Below are positions 25,190 to 33,208 of a stretch of 64,000 bases of DNA, one piece after another. Made by a program: the position numbers and the translations under genes. The stretch lies in assembly GCA_016720635.1 (NCBI GenBank), contig JADKKF010000004.1:248001-312000 (forward strand), given 5' to 3'. This stretch comes from Saprospiraceae bacterium (GTDB lineage: Bacteria; Bacteroidota; Bacteroidia; Chitinophagales; Saprospiraceae). Below the pieces are notes generated by a model. That model was not told where the DNA came from. It ran no database searches and saw only the letters and a program-made list of their open reading frames with translations. Within the stretch, counting starts at the first letter, position 1. The number at the start of each line of letters is the position of its first letter.

Positions 25190-26656
25190 TTAATAAGACC
25201 TAGCAAATAAAATCCTTTGCGCCGATGGGTTACCCGTCAAAACACAAAGACCTGGCTCCTTGTCACCATCAAGTGGAATACAACGCGCGGTGGCCTTGGT
25301 TAGTTCCTTGATTTTTTCTTCTGTCTCGACAGTACCATCCCAATGCGCCAAGACGAATCCTCCCTTTTCATCCAAAACTTTGACGAACTCGTCCATCGTG
25401 TCCACTTGTGTTATGTGTTCGTCACGGTATTGTTTGGCTTTATTGAACATAGTCAATTGAATGTCCGCTAGTGATTTCGGTATTTCCACGCTCAAGTCTT
25501 CGATCTTTACAAATCTTTTTTCTCGGGTGTCTCTGCGGGCTACTTCAACTTGATTTTGTTCGAGGTCTCGAGGTCCTACGGCTATCCTAATAGGTACACC
25601 TCTTAACTCGTGCTCAGCGAATTTGAAGCCTGGCCTGGTCTGAGTATCGCTGTCGTATTGGATGCGGACACCTAGGGCTTTTAATCGCTGACTCATCTCA
25701 CCTATAGCTCGGTCGATCTCTTCAGTCGGCTTTGGAATCGGTACGAAAACAACCTGTACGGGAGCGAGTTTGGGAGGGAACATCAGACCATCGTCGTCGC
25801 TATGGGTCATGATCAAGCCCCCAATCAATCGGGTAGAAACGCCCCACGAAGTAGCATATACGAATTCTTGCTGATTGCTTTCGTTCAAGAAAGTCACCTC
25901 GAACGCTTTGGCAAAATTTTGACCCAAATAGTGGGATGTTCCTGCTTGAAGGGCCTTGCCATCTTGCATCAATGCTTCGATGGTGTAAGTATCAACTGCT
26001 CCTGCGAATCGCTCATTGGCTGTCTTTACGCCTTTTATGACGGGCATAGCCATCCATTCTTCGGCGAACTGAGCATACACATCAAGCATCTGTCTAGTCT
26101 CAGCGATGGCTTCCTGTGCTGTTGCGTGTGCCGTGTGTCCCTCTTGCCACAAGAACTCTGCTGTACGCAAAAACAATCTTGTACGCATCTCCCAACGCAC
26201 TACATTCGCCCACTGATTGATCAGCAATGGAAGGTCTCGGTAGGATTGGATCCAATCCCTGTAAGTATTCCATATGATGGTCTCAGAGGTCGGTCTGACG
26301 ATGAGTTCTTCTTCTAGTTTGGCATCGGGATCTACGATGACTCCTCCCCCATTGGGGTCATTTTTGAGTCGATAATGGGTTATGACTGCACATTCTTTGG
26401 CGAAGCCTTCGATATGTGCCGCTTCCTTGCTCATAAAGCTCTTGGGAATAAATAGCGGAAAATAAGCATTTACGTGACCCGTGTCTTTGAACATTTTGTC
26501 CAATTGATCTCGCATATTTTCCCAAAGGGCAAAGCCATATGGGCGAATAACCATACAGCCTTTGACGGCTGAGTGATCCGCCAATTTGGCCTTACGGACT
26601 AAGTCATTGTACCATTGTGAATAATCTTCGCTACGCGACGTGATTTCTTTTGCCAT
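25190..26656 (-). CDS. proS: prolyl-tRNA synthetase (short, archaeal/eukaryote-like type)
   Basis: The 488-residue class II synthetase has KGCMVIRPYGFALWENM, the motif 2 region RWEMRTRLFLRTAEFLWQEG followed by HTAHAT, TSHYLGQNFAKAFEV, and a motif 3 with GGLIMTHSDDDG. It lacks the long editing insertion of the E. coli enzyme and ends in ARSY; the C-terminal tyrosine is typical of the short form. It charges tRNA-Pro. A candidate -7 box (TAATTTTG) lies 20 bp upstream of the ATG. Confidence 0.96.
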   Translation of the reverse strand: MAKEITSRSEDYSQWYNDLVRKAKLADHSAVKGCMVIRPYGFALWENMRDQLDKMFKDTGHVNAYFPLFIPKSFMSKEAAHIEGFAKECAVITHYRLKNDPNGGGVIVDPDAKLEEELIVRPTSETIIWNTYRDWIQSYRDLPLLINQWANVVRWEMRTRLFLRTAEFLWQEGHTAHATAQEAIAETRQMLDVYAQFAEEWMAMPVIKGVKTANERFAGAVDTYTIEALMQDGKALQAGTSHYLGQNFAKAFEVTFLNESNQQEFVYATSWGVSTRLIGGLIMTHSDDDGLMFPPKLAPVQVVFVPIPKPTEEIDRAIGEMSQRLKALGVRIQYDSDTQTRPGFKFAEHELRGVPIRIAVGPRDLEQNQVEVARRDTREKRFVKIEDLSVEIPKSLADIQLTMFNKAKQYRDEHITQVDTMDEFVKVLDEKGGFVLAHWDGTVETEEKIKELTKATARCIPLDGDKEPGLCVLTGNPSAQRILFARSY

Positions 26657-26676
26657 TTAATGAGGATTAAGATGTG

Positions 26677-26684
26677 CAAAATTA
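26677..26684 (-). promoter_or_regulatory. candidate -7 box for proS
   Basis: TAATTTTG on the minus strand (26684-26677) matches TAnnTTTG and would give a very short 5' UTR (about 14 nt). The -33 element is not obvious. Confidence 0.4.
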
Positions 26685-26748
26685 GTTTTTTTCCTTTTAA
26701 TAAAGAAATAATAAATTAAGGTACCGAACTGATTAAAAATCCTAGCCA

Positions 26749-26876
26749 TGCGTGAGCTGGTGGAGTGGTCTCATCGAAGGCCCTTGGGGGCCAAGATGGG
26801 AGTCTCTAGAATAGAGACGGAACCCACGCAAGCAGCGACCCGAATCCTCCTGAAAGGTGCGATGAGGGGCACGCCC
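26749..26876 (-). repeat. structured intergenic element, copy C
   Basis: It lies between rny and proS, on the coding strand. The closing arms GCGTG and CACGC are complementary. Inside: a CCT-TTC-AGG hairpin, ATTCGGGTCGC, GTGGGTTCCGT, a perfect 7-bp hairpin GTCTCTA-TTC-TAGAGAC, a GGCCC/GGGCC hairpin, and GACCACTCC. It is the clearest full-length copy of subfamily 1. Confidence 0.8.
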
Positions 26877-26880
26877 AAAT

Positions 26881-26915
26881 AAAAATGCCCCCCAAAATTG
26901 GAAGGCATCTATCTC
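26881..26915 (-). terminator. hairpin terminator downstream of rny
   Basis: On the minus strand ATGCCTTCC pairs with GGGGGGCAT (two G-T pairs), with the loop AATTTT, followed by TTTTATTT. It lies 20-50 bp after the rny stop and directly before structured element C. Confidence 0.65.
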
Positions 26916-26932
26916 AAAATAATATTTGCTTT

Positions 26933-28579
26933 TTATCTCGCGTAGGCCGTAGCACGCTTCTCTCTGATCACAATCACCTTGATCTGACCAGGGTATTGCA
27001 TCTCGTTTTGGATCTTTTGTGAGATCATGAATGACAAATCGTCGGCGTATTGATCGGTAACTTTTTCGGACTCCACGATCACGCGCAATTCCCTACCTGC
27101 CTGCATCGCATAGGCTTTGGAAACACCCTCGTAGGACATCGCCAAATCCTCCAACTCGCCGATACGCTTCATGTACGACTCGAGGATTTCCCTTCTAGCT
27201 CCAGGTCTCGCGCCACTGATGGCATCACAGGCTTGGACGATCGGTGATATGATATTATTCATCTCGATTTCGTCGTGGTGGGCACCTACGGCATTGATCA
27301 CGATTGCATGTTCACCATACTTTTCGCAGAGCTGCATACCCAGGATCGCGTGGGACAATTCTGTCTCCTCGTCGCCAACTTTTCCTATATCGTGGAGCAA
27401 ACCAGCGCGTTTAGCCATTTTACATTCCTTGGCAGAAAGTCCCAATTCGGCGGCTAAAATCCCGCAAAGATTCGCGGTTTCGATGGAGTGTTTGAGGAGA
27501 TTCTGTCCATAAGACGATCTAAATCGCATACGACCAACCATGCGAATCAACTCCGCTGGAAGTCCATGTACATCTAATTCGATGACGGTACGCTCGCCTA
27601 TCTCTATGATTTGCTCTTCTAGTTGTTTTTTGGTTTTGGCCACGACCTCTTCGATACGGGCTGGGTGGATCCTTCCATCCGCCACCAATCGCTTCAAAGA
27701 AAGTCTTGCAATCTCCCTTCGGATTGGGTCGAATGAAGAAATAACGATCGATTCTGGCGTGTCGTCCACTACGATTTCGGCGCCAGTGGCGGCCTCGAGT
27801 GCTCGGATATTTCTACCTTCACGGCCGATGATCTGACCCTTGATTTCGTCTGACTCGAGATTGAATACAGAGACGGTATTCTCGATGGTGATCTCTGCGC
27901 ACATCCTTTGGATGGTTTGGAGGACGATCTTCTTGGATTCTTTGCTGGCGGTGAGTTTTGCTTGTTCAATGGTATCCTTTACGAGGGCCATGGCTTCGTT
28001 TTCGGCCTTGCCACGGATGGTTTCGATGAGGTGCTCTTTGGCTTCTGCTTCAGAAAGTTTCGCGATGGATTCTAGTTCTTTGATTTGCAAATCGGTGGCA
28101 GCCTCGAGTTCTTCGCGTTTTTTGTTGACGATCTTTAGCTGCTTGTCGAGATTTTCTCGGATCTCCTTGATTTCTACCTCTCTGCCTTCCAATTGATCCA
28201 CTTTGGATTGGAATTCCTTTTGTTTTTGCTGGAAATCCTTTTCCATATTGACCACATTGATTTCACGGTCTTTCAGGTCTATCTTGTGTTGTGCTTTTTC
28301 GTTTTCGAACTCAGCTCTATACTTGTTAAAACGCTCTTGAGTCTCTTGTATTTTGCGTTGTTTGATTTGCTCATTTTTGGCTTCGGCTTGTGCGATTAAT
28401 TTTTCGGATTTTACCTCTGCCTCGTCGAGGATTCTCTTGGCGGAGAGTCTAGCCTCCTGTATGGCGAGATCGGCTTGTTTGTCGAGTTCATCATTTTTCT
28501 TTTTATTGAAAACCCGGAATATCCCAAATCCAGCTCCACCACCGACTAATAATGCGATGATAATGGTCAAAAATTCCAT
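26933..28579 (-). CDS. rny: ribonuclease Y
   Basis: The 548-residue protein has an N-terminal membrane anchor (FLTIIIALLVGGGAGFGIF) and a long charged coiled coil (about residues 25-190). A KH domain contains the GxxG loop in GQIIGREGRNIRALEAATG, and an HD domain has GLLHDIGKVGDEE. This is the standard RNase Y layout and length. It is a membrane-bound endoribonuclease that starts mRNA decay. It lies 55 bp downstream of zapA and is followed by its own terminator. Confidence 0.96.
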   Translation of the reverse strand: MEFLTIIIALLVGGGAGFGIFRVFNKKKNDELDKQADLAIQEARLSAKRILDEAEVKSEKLIAQAEAKNEQIKQRKIQETQERFNKYRAEFENEKAQHKIDLKDREINVVNMEKDFQQKQKEFQSKVDQLEGREVEIKEIRENLDKQLKIVNKKREELEAATDLQIKELESIAKLSEAEAKEHLIETIRGKAENEAMALVKDTIEQAKLTASKESKKIVLQTIQRMCAEITIENTVSVFNLESDEIKGQIIGREGRNIRALEAATGAEIVVDDTPESIVISSFDPIRREIARLSLKRLVADGRIHPARIEEVVAKTKKQLEEQIIEIGERTVIELDVHGLPAELIRMVGRMRFRSSYGQNLLKHSIETANLCGILAAELGLSAKECKMAKRAGLLHDIGKVGDEETELSHAILGMQLCEKYGEHAIVINAVGAHHDEIEMNNIISPIVQACDAISGARPGARREILESYMKRIGELEDLAMSYEGVSKAYAMQAGRELRVIVESEKVTDQYADDLSFMISQKIQNEMQYPGQIKVIVIREKRATAYAR

Positions 28580-28634
28580 AATAAGATACTAAAATTAAAT
28601 AGTTAACAAAAAAATTGTCATAAAGTCTCCTTGG

Positions 28635-28925
28635 TTAAAGAGCCAATATAACGTCCAGTTCTTTGTCTAAGGATAAAAGGACTTCCTCGGGAGTGCCCTG
28701 CGAGGTAAGAATCGGAGTGGATTCTGCCAGAGATCGGTCAAAGTAATTCATCCACAAGAGAAGAGCCAAGGTGTCCTGCTGGTCAAAGAGCTTAAACTCT
28801 TCCTTTACCCGTTCTAGATCATCGTTGAGTTTTTTTTCAACTGCGATGACTTTGGCTGCTTCATTAGGATCTATCTGAATAGGATACTTACGTCCTCCTA
28901 TCGTGATTTGTGTGTCTTGTGCCAT
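28635..28925 (-). CDS. zapA: cell division protein ZapA
   Basis: The 96-residue protein begins TQITIGGRKYPIQIDPNEAA, the ZapA N-terminal strand-turn motif (xVxIxGxxYxIxxxxxE). A helical segment with LDQQDTLALLLWMN-like sequence follows. ZapA bundles FtsZ filaments at the septum. It is 3 bp downstream of a coiled-coil gene and upstream of rny, an order common in Bacteroidota. Confidence 0.85.
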   Translation of the reverse strand: MAQDTQITIGGRKYPIQIDPNEAAKVIAVEKKLNDDLERVKEEFKLFDQQDTLALLLWMNYFDRSLAESTPILTSQGTPEEVLLSLDKELDVILAL

Positions 28926-28928
28926 AGA

Positions 28929-29207
28929 TTATATAACTTCTTCGAGGGTTTTCAATTCCTCCAAAGATTTTTCTAAATCTCCTATGATTCTCTTTAACTC
29001 GTCTTTGAGTGCAGGTCCACAAGGGTATCCTGAACTGTCCAAACCGCTTTTATCAATAGCCACAGCATGGGTTTTCGGGGATTTGGAGACGGCGTCTATC
29101 TCAGATTTCAACGCTTGATTTTCTTGCATCAATTTTGCCAGCTTTTCCTTTATCAAGGCTGCTTTAGACATCAATGCATTTCCTAAATCCTTTTCCACCT
29201 CTTGCAT
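28929..29207 (-). CDS. small coiled-coil protein upstream of zapA
   Basis: The 92-residue protein is almost wholly helical and heptad-rich at both ends (IKEKLAKLMQENQALKSEID; LKRIIGDLEKSLEELKTLEE). A central SGYPCGPALKDE loop with a lone cysteine separates the helices. It is coupled to zapA (3-bp gap). Its position and coiled-coil nature suggest a ZapB-like divisome partner, but no family signature was recognised. Confidence 0.7.
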   Translation of the reverse strand: MQEVEKDLGNALMSKAALIKEKLAKLMQENQALKSEIDAVSKSPKTHAVAIDKSGLDSSGYPCGPALKDELKRIIGDLEKSLEELKTLEEVI

Positions 29208-29303
29208 AGCTGCAAAGATACAATTATTGATTGAATAATTGATGCGCTTTTTTTAGCACTTTCATCAAATATTTATTTTTTATGTAATATGACTGGGATT
29301 TAG

Positions 29304-29405
29304 GGGCGTCCCCCTCCTCGCCTCGAAGGCGAGATCGGGTCGCGGCCTTCACGGGTTCCGTCCCTTCGTGACCCTGCTGCGCAGGCCGTTACGGTCGCTG
29401 ACGCG
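29304..29405 (+). repeat. structured intergenic element, copy D
   Basis: It lies at the left edge of the accessory island. The closing arms are GCGTC (29306) and GACGC (29400). Hairpin CTCGCCT-CGA-AGGCGAG (7 bp), then ATCGGGTCGCG, ACGGGTTCCGT, and a CTGCGCAG-type palindrome (TGCTGCGCAGGC). With copy E (minus strand, 37207-37328) it brackets the island in inverted orientation. Confidence 0.75.
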
Positions 29406-29511
29406 CGGAGTTGGGGCGAATTTGTGCTTTATTTTCTTCGTTCGACGTTGGTTGTACCTACGCCGCTTATAATGCATGGCTTGACAATGGTGTGATTTTA
29501 ATTCAAATTGG

Positions 29512-29547
29512 AAATTTGGCAACGGTAAGTCGTAGGCACAGCCTACG
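29512..29547 (+). repeat. AAATTTGGCAACGGT box plus REP-like palindrome (copy 1)
   Basis: The 15-mer AAATTTGGCAACGGT (29512-29526) is followed by AAGT and the perfect palindrome CGTAGGC-ACA-GCCTACG (29531-29547). The 15-mer recurs exactly at 31311, 36291 and 37155; the palindrome recurs at 31330 and, with one change, at 35550. All copies are confined to the island. Confidence 0.7.
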
Positions 29548-29579
29548 CCTAGCGAGGAGAGATGATTTTTTTTTCGGCA

Positions 29580-29595
29580 CAAGTTTGGGAACTTG
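29580..29595 (+). repeat. CAAGTT-TGGG-AACTTG palindrome
   Basis: A 6-bp perfect stem with a 4-nt loop lies in the context TTCGGCAC...CGTTAGTGTGG. Copies lie at 31277 (degenerate), 31379, 33077 and 34778, always just before or just after one of the three paralogous genes. It could be a REP-type element or a termination-associated hairpin. Confidence 0.65.
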
Positions 29596-29642
29596 CGTTA
29601 GTGTGGTCTCTACGTTTCAATCAAAAATTGTAAAAAATTAAG

Positions 29643-29691
29643 TATATTTGGATCAAGAGGAGGAAAATTAATTTCCTCCTCTCGGTTTTTT
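29643..29691 (+). promoter_or_regulatory. promoter -7 box with transcript-start hairpin, paralog copy 1
   Basis: TATATTTG (29643-29650) matches TAnnTTTG exactly. Seven bases on starts a perfect 10-bp stem GAGGAGGAAA-ATTAA-TTTCCTCCTC (29657-29681), followed by TCGG and T6 (29686-29691), then the ATG at 29711. The block is identical in layout before all three paralogs. The mRNA would begin with a terminator-like hairpin, which may act as an attenuator, a 5' stabiliser or an operator. Confidence 0.6.
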
Positions 29692-29710
29692 ATTCAAAAA
29701 ATGATAGATT

Positions 29711-30211
29711 ATGCGTACTTTAATCAAACGATTTACTTGGATTGTGGTGTTTGTCCTGAATTTAGCTAATACTCTTACAGCTCAAAAAGAAGGGGATCAA
29801 TGGTTGTTTTGTTATTTAGGAAGTGGGAATTTAGCTACCAGACTGCCTGGATCCACCCTTAACTTCAATTCAAAACCTATGAAACTGGACTCTGTCAAAC
29901 GTATCATGAGTTTTGATAAAGCCAATGCCTCCATATGCGACAAAAATGGCAAATTATTGTTGGCGTGTAATTCATGTTGGGTAGCTGGGCCTGATAATAA
30001 GATTCTGGAAAATGGAGGAGGATTAAATCCTACGGGGCCTTTAGTACCTCCTGTTTTCAGAGATTTCTGCCGAGATTCCATTAGTGGATTGCCTTTTACT
30101 CAAAGTATCATAATCCTTCCCAATCCCAAAGGAGACTCCACTTATTATATTTTTCACACACATGCAAGACAACACTATTACCACCGTTCAGTCATAATAA
30201 TTGGACAGTAA
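29711..30211 (+). CDS. T9SS-secreted propeller-like protein, paralog 1, N-terminal part (frameshifted)
   Basis: The 166-residue ORF has signal peptide MRTLIKRFTWIVVFVLNLAN ending near LTAQ, then KEGDQWLFCYLGSGNLATRL and the cysteine-rich LLLACNSCWVAGPDN. It matches the intact paralog at 33209-34753 almost residue for residue up to FHTHARQHYY. There the frame is lost: compared with paralog 3, one base is missing near 30181 and another near 30216. The downstream ORF 30201-31253 carries the rest. Function unknown. Confidence 0.75.
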   Translation: MRTLIKRFTWIVVFVLNLANTLTAQKEGDQWLFCYLGSGNLATRLPGSTLNFNSKPMKLDSVKRIMSFDKANASICDKNGKLLLACNSCWVAGPDNKILENGGGLNPTGPLVPPVFRDFCRDSISGLPFTQSIIILPNPKGDSTYYIFHTHARQHYYHRSVIIIGQ

Positions 30212-31253
30212 TAGCTGCCCAACTTATATTAGTATCGCCGATATGCGAATAAACAAAATAGTAAAAAAGAATCATCCCATCCTAGACGACAGTATTTTTT
30301 TGTGCAAAATGGCTGTAAAGCACAAAAATAAAAGAGACTGGTGGCTGCTCATGCCCATGATGAATCAAAACAGGTACGTGAGATTCCTATTGGCTCCAGA
30401 TACAGTCATCGGTCCATTTTATCAAGAAATTGGAGATATCAATACAATAGATGGAGTCCTATCAGGGCAAGCATGTTTTTCTCACGATGGCAAGCATTAT
30501 GTCAAAACAGATCTTGCAAACCAAATCTTTCTATTTGACTTCGATAGAGAGACGGGATTGTTAAGCAATTATCGCAAGATGACTTTGCCTGAAATATACG
30601 ATACTGGATGTGCTTTCAGCCCCAGCAACAGATATCTTTATATCAGCACAGCTTACCATATCTATCAATACGATATGCAAGATCCTAACATAGAGTCCAG
30701 CAGAATGACAGTGGCTGAATTTGATGGATTTCAAGCAACTGATAGTTCCTTTCCAACCTATTTTTGGCAAATGTTGTTAGGGCCAGATTGTAGGATATAT
30801 ATGAACTGTGCTCTGGGTAATCCAAAACACCTTCATGTCATAGCCAATCCAGACCGAAGAGGACCTGAATGTACCGTCCTTCAACACAGCATTCGTCTTT
30901 CCAGCACCAATGATAAAACAATGCCCAATATCCCCCAATTCCGCATTGACGAGCCATGGCCATGTGACAGCAGCGCAGTAGTCAGTACCCCTGGTATCTT
31001 CGAGATCCCTCTCGCCCTCAGCCCCAATCCCGTCAGCGATGAGCTCCAGATAGGCTATGATCTGCGGGCTGATTACCAGCACTGCGTGGCGGAGGTGTGG
31101 GATATGCAGGGGCGACTCATGGTGCGGCAGTCCTTGGATTCGTATAAGAATCGGACGAACCTCTCGACCCGGGACTGGCTGCCTGGCATCTATGCTATAC
31201 GTATCGTTCAGTATGGTCGCGTATTGGCTTGGGATAAGGTGGTGAAGCAGTAG
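30201..31253 (+). CDS. T9SS-secreted propeller-like protein, paralog 1, C-terminal part
   Basis: The 350-residue ORF starts at a TTG created by the frameshift. Real homology to paralogs 2 and 3 begins at PTYISIADMRINKIV. It contains blade-like repeats such as GQACFSHDGKHYVKTDLANQ and GCAFSPSNRYLYISTAYHIY (WD40/kelch-like, compare YVN-type propellers). It ends with a T9SS type A sorting domain (LALSPNPVSDELQIGYDLRA to GIYAIRIVQYGRVL). If the indels are real, paralog 1 gives no secreted protein, because the sorting signal is separated from the signal peptide. Confidence 0.75.
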   Translation: MDSNSCPTYISIADMRINKIVKKNHPILDDSIFLCKMAVKHKNKRDWWLLMPMMNQNRYVRFLLAPDTVIGPFYQEIGDINTIDGVLSGQACFSHDGKHYVKTDLANQIFLFDFDRETGLLSNYRKMTLPEIYDTGCAFSPSNRYLYISTAYHIYQYDMQDPNIESSRMTVAEFDGFQATDSSFPTYFWQMLLGPDCRIYMNCALGNPKHLHVIANPDRRGPECTVLQHSIRLSSTNDKTMPNIPQFRIDEPWPCDSSAVVSTPGIFEIPLALSPNPVSDELQIGYDLRADYQHCVAEVWDMQGRLMVRQSLDSYKNRTNLSTRDWLPGIYAIRIVQYGRVLAWDKVVKQ

Positions 31254-31276
31254 GGGGAGATGATCTTTCTTCGGCA

Positions 31277-31292
31277 CATGTTTGAAAACTTG
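31277..31292 (+). repeat. degenerate CA(A/T)GTTTGAAAACTTG palindrome after paralog 1
   Basis: It has the context TTCGGCACA as in the other copies, and the arm is imperfect (CATGTTT/AAACTTG). It belongs to the trailing type, which has GAAAACTTGCGTTGG as at 34778. Confidence 0.5.
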
Positions 31293-31310
31293 CGTTGGCG
31301 TGAGAATTAA

Positions 31311-31346
31311 AAATTTGGCAACGGTAAGTCGTAGGCACAGCCTACG
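31311..31346 (+). repeat. AAATTTGGCAACGGT box plus REP-like palindrome (copy 2)
   Basis: Exact copy of the 15-mer (31311-31325), followed by AAGT and CGTAGGC-ACA-GCCTACG (31330-31346). From here to about 31490 the sequence is a near-perfect duplicate of 29512-29690. Confidence 0.7.
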
Positions 31347-31378
31347 CCTAGCGAGGAGAGATGATTTTTTTTTCGGCA

Positions 31379-31394
31379 CAAGTTTGGGAACTTG
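31379..31394 (+). repeat. CAAGTT-TGGG-AACTTG palindrome before paralog 2
   Basis: Identical to 29580-29595, including flanks TTCGGCA and CGTTAGTGTGG. Confidence 0.65.
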
Positions 31395-31441
31395 CGTTAG
31401 TGTGGTCTCTACGTTTCAATCAAAAATTGTAAAAAATTAAG

Positions 31442-31491
31442 TATATTTGGATCAAGAGGAGGAAAATTAATTTCCTCCTCTCGGTTTTTTT
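31442..31491 (+). promoter_or_regulatory. promoter -7 box with transcript-start hairpin, paralog copy 2
   Basis: TATATTTG at 31442-31449; hairpin GAGGAGGAAA/TTTCCTCCTC at 31456-31480; T7 at 31485-31491. Spacing is the same as in copy 1. The native ATG would be at 31510. Confidence 0.6.
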
Positions 31492-31598
31492 GGTAAAAAA
31501 TGATAGATTATGCGTACTTTAATCAAACGATTTACTTGGATTGTAGTGTTTTGTCCTGAATTTAGCTAATACTCTTACAGCTCAAAAGAAGAGGATCA

Positions 31599-33053
31599 AT
31601 GGTTGTTTTGTTATTTAGGAAGTGGGAATTTAGCTACCAGACTGCCTGGATCACCCTTAACTTCAATTCAAAACCTATGAAACTGGACTCTGTCAAACGT
31701 ATCATGAGTTTTGATAAAGCCAATGCGTCCATCTGCGACAAAAATGGCAAATTATTGTTGGCGTGTAACTCATGTTGGGTAGCTGGACCTGATAATAATA
31801 TTCTGGAAAATGGGGGAGGATTGAATCCTATAGGACCTTTAGTACCTCCTGTTTTCAGAGATTTCTGTCGAGACTCCATCAGCGGATTACCTCTTACTCA
31901 AAGTATCCTTATCCTTCCCAATCCCAGAGGAGACTCCACCTATTACATTTTTCACACAAATGCAAGACAACACTTTTACCCACCGATCAGCCCTAATAAT
32001 TGGACAGTAATAGCAGCACCAACTTATATTAGTATCGCAGATATGCGAATTAACAAAATCGTAAAAAAGAATCATCCCATCCTAGATGACAGTATTTTTG
32101 TGTGCAAAATGGCGGTAAAGCATAAAAATAAAAGAGACTGGTGGGTACTTATGCCCATGATGAATCAAAACAGGTACGTGAGATTCCTATTGGCCCCTGA
32201 TACAGTCATCGGCCCATCTTATCAAGAAATTGGGGATGTAAATTCAATTGATGGAATCCTATCAGGACAAGCATGTTTTTCTCACGATGGCAAGCATTAT
32301 GTCAAAACAGATCTTGCAAACCAAATCTTTCTATTTGACTTCGATAGAGAGACGGGATTGTTGAGCAATTATCGCAAGATGACCTTACCTGAAATATACG
32401 ATACTGGATGTGCTTTCAGCCCCAGCAACAGATATCTTTATATCAGCACAGCTTACCATATCTATCAATACGATATGCAAGATCCTAACATAGAGTCCAG
32501 CAGAATGACAGTGGCCGAATTTGACGGATTTCAAGCGAATGATAGTTCCTTTCCTACTTATTTTTGGCAAATGTTGTTAGGCCCCGATTGTCGAATCTAC
32601 ATGAATTGTTCTGGAGGGAATCCAAGACACCTTCATGTCATAGCTAATCCAGACCGACGAGGACCTGAATGCACCGTCCTTCAACACAGCATTCGACTTT
32701 CCAGCACCAATAATAATACCATACCCAATATACCACAATTCCGCATTGACGAGCCATGGCCATGTGACAGCAGCGCAGTAGTCAGTACCCCTGGTATCTT
32801 CGAGATCCCTCTCTCCCTCAGCCCCAATCCCGTCAGCGATGAGCTCCAGATAGGCTATGACCTGCGTGGTGATTACCAGCACAGCGTGGCGGAGGTGTGG
32901 GATATGCAAGGGCGTCTCATGGTGCGACAGCCCTTGGACTCGTATCAAAATCGGACGAGCCTCTCGACCCGAGACTGGCTGCCCGGCATCTATGCCGTGC
33001 GCATCGTGCAGTATGGTCGCGTATTGGCTTGGGATAAAGTAGTGAAGCGGTAG
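31599..33053 (+). CDS. T9SS-secreted propeller-like protein, paralog 2 (5' end disrupted)
   Basis: The 484-residue ORF is co-linear with paralog 3 from LNFNSKPMKLDSVKRIMSFD onward. It carries the same propeller-like repeats and ends with a complete T9SS sorting domain (LSLSPNPVSDELQIGYDLRG to VLAWDKVVKR). The native start at 31510 is followed by three length changes compared with paralogs 1 and 3: an extra T at about 31550, one A fewer at about 31585, and one C fewer at about 31652. These scramble the signal peptide region. The ORF therefore begins at an internal alternative start and lacks a secretion signal, so this copy is either a pseudogene or affected by indel errors. Confidence 0.75.
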   Translation: MVVLLFRKWEFSYQTAWITLNFNSKPMKLDSVKRIMSFDKANASICDKNGKLLLACNSCWVAGPDNNILENGGGLNPIGPLVPPVFRDFCRDSISGLPLTQSILILPNPRGDSTYYIFHTNARQHFYPPISPNNWTVIAAPTYISIADMRINKIVKKNHPILDDSIFVCKMAVKHKNKRDWWVLMPMMNQNRYVRFLLAPDTVIGPSYQEIGDVNSIDGILSGQACFSHDGKHYVKTDLANQIFLFDFDRETGLLSNYRKMTLPEIYDTGCAFSPSNRYLYISTAYHIYQYDMQDPNIESSRMTVAEFDGFQANDSSFPTYFWQMLLGPDCRIYMNCSGGNPRHLHVIANPDRRGPECTVLQHSIRLSSTNNNTIPNIPQFRIDEPWPCDSSAVVSTPGIFEIPLSLSPNPVSDELQIGYDLRGDYQHSVAEVWDMQGRLMVRQPLDSYQNRTSLSTRDWLPGIYAVRIVQYGRVLAWDKVVKR

Positions 33054-33076
33054 GGGGAGGTTATTTTTTCTCGGCA

Positions 33077-33092
33077 CAAGTTTGGGAACTTG
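33077..33092 (+). repeat. CAAGTT-TGGG-AACTTG palindrome between paralogs 2 and 3
   Basis: Same 6-bp stem and flanks (TCGGCA / CGTTAGTGTGG). Here only one palindrome separates the two genes, and the AAATTTGGC/REP block present before paralogs 1 and 2 is absent. Confidence 0.65.
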
Positions 33093-33139
33093 CGTTAGTG
33101 TGGTCTCTACATTTCAATCAAAAATTGTAAAAAATTAAG

Positions 33140-33189
33140 TATATTTGGATCAAGAGGAGGAAAATTAATTTCCTCCTCTTGGTTTTTTT
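33140..33189 (+). promoter_or_regulatory. promoter -7 box with transcript-start hairpin, paralog copy 3
   Basis: TATATTTG at 33140-33147; hairpin GAGGAGGAAA/TTTCCTCCTC at 33154-33178; T7 at 33183-33189; ATG at 33209. Confidence 0.6.
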
Positions 33190-33208
33190 ATTCAAAAAAT
33201 GATAGATT

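Noticed and set aside
28580..28634. 6S RNA downstream of zapA, as in some other bacteria
   Set aside because: The gap to rny is only 55 bp, too short for 6S RNA.
29349..29641. 77- and 76-residue ORFs around 29.4-29.6 kb
   Set aside because: They run through structured element D and the REP-like repeats; composition is not protein-like.
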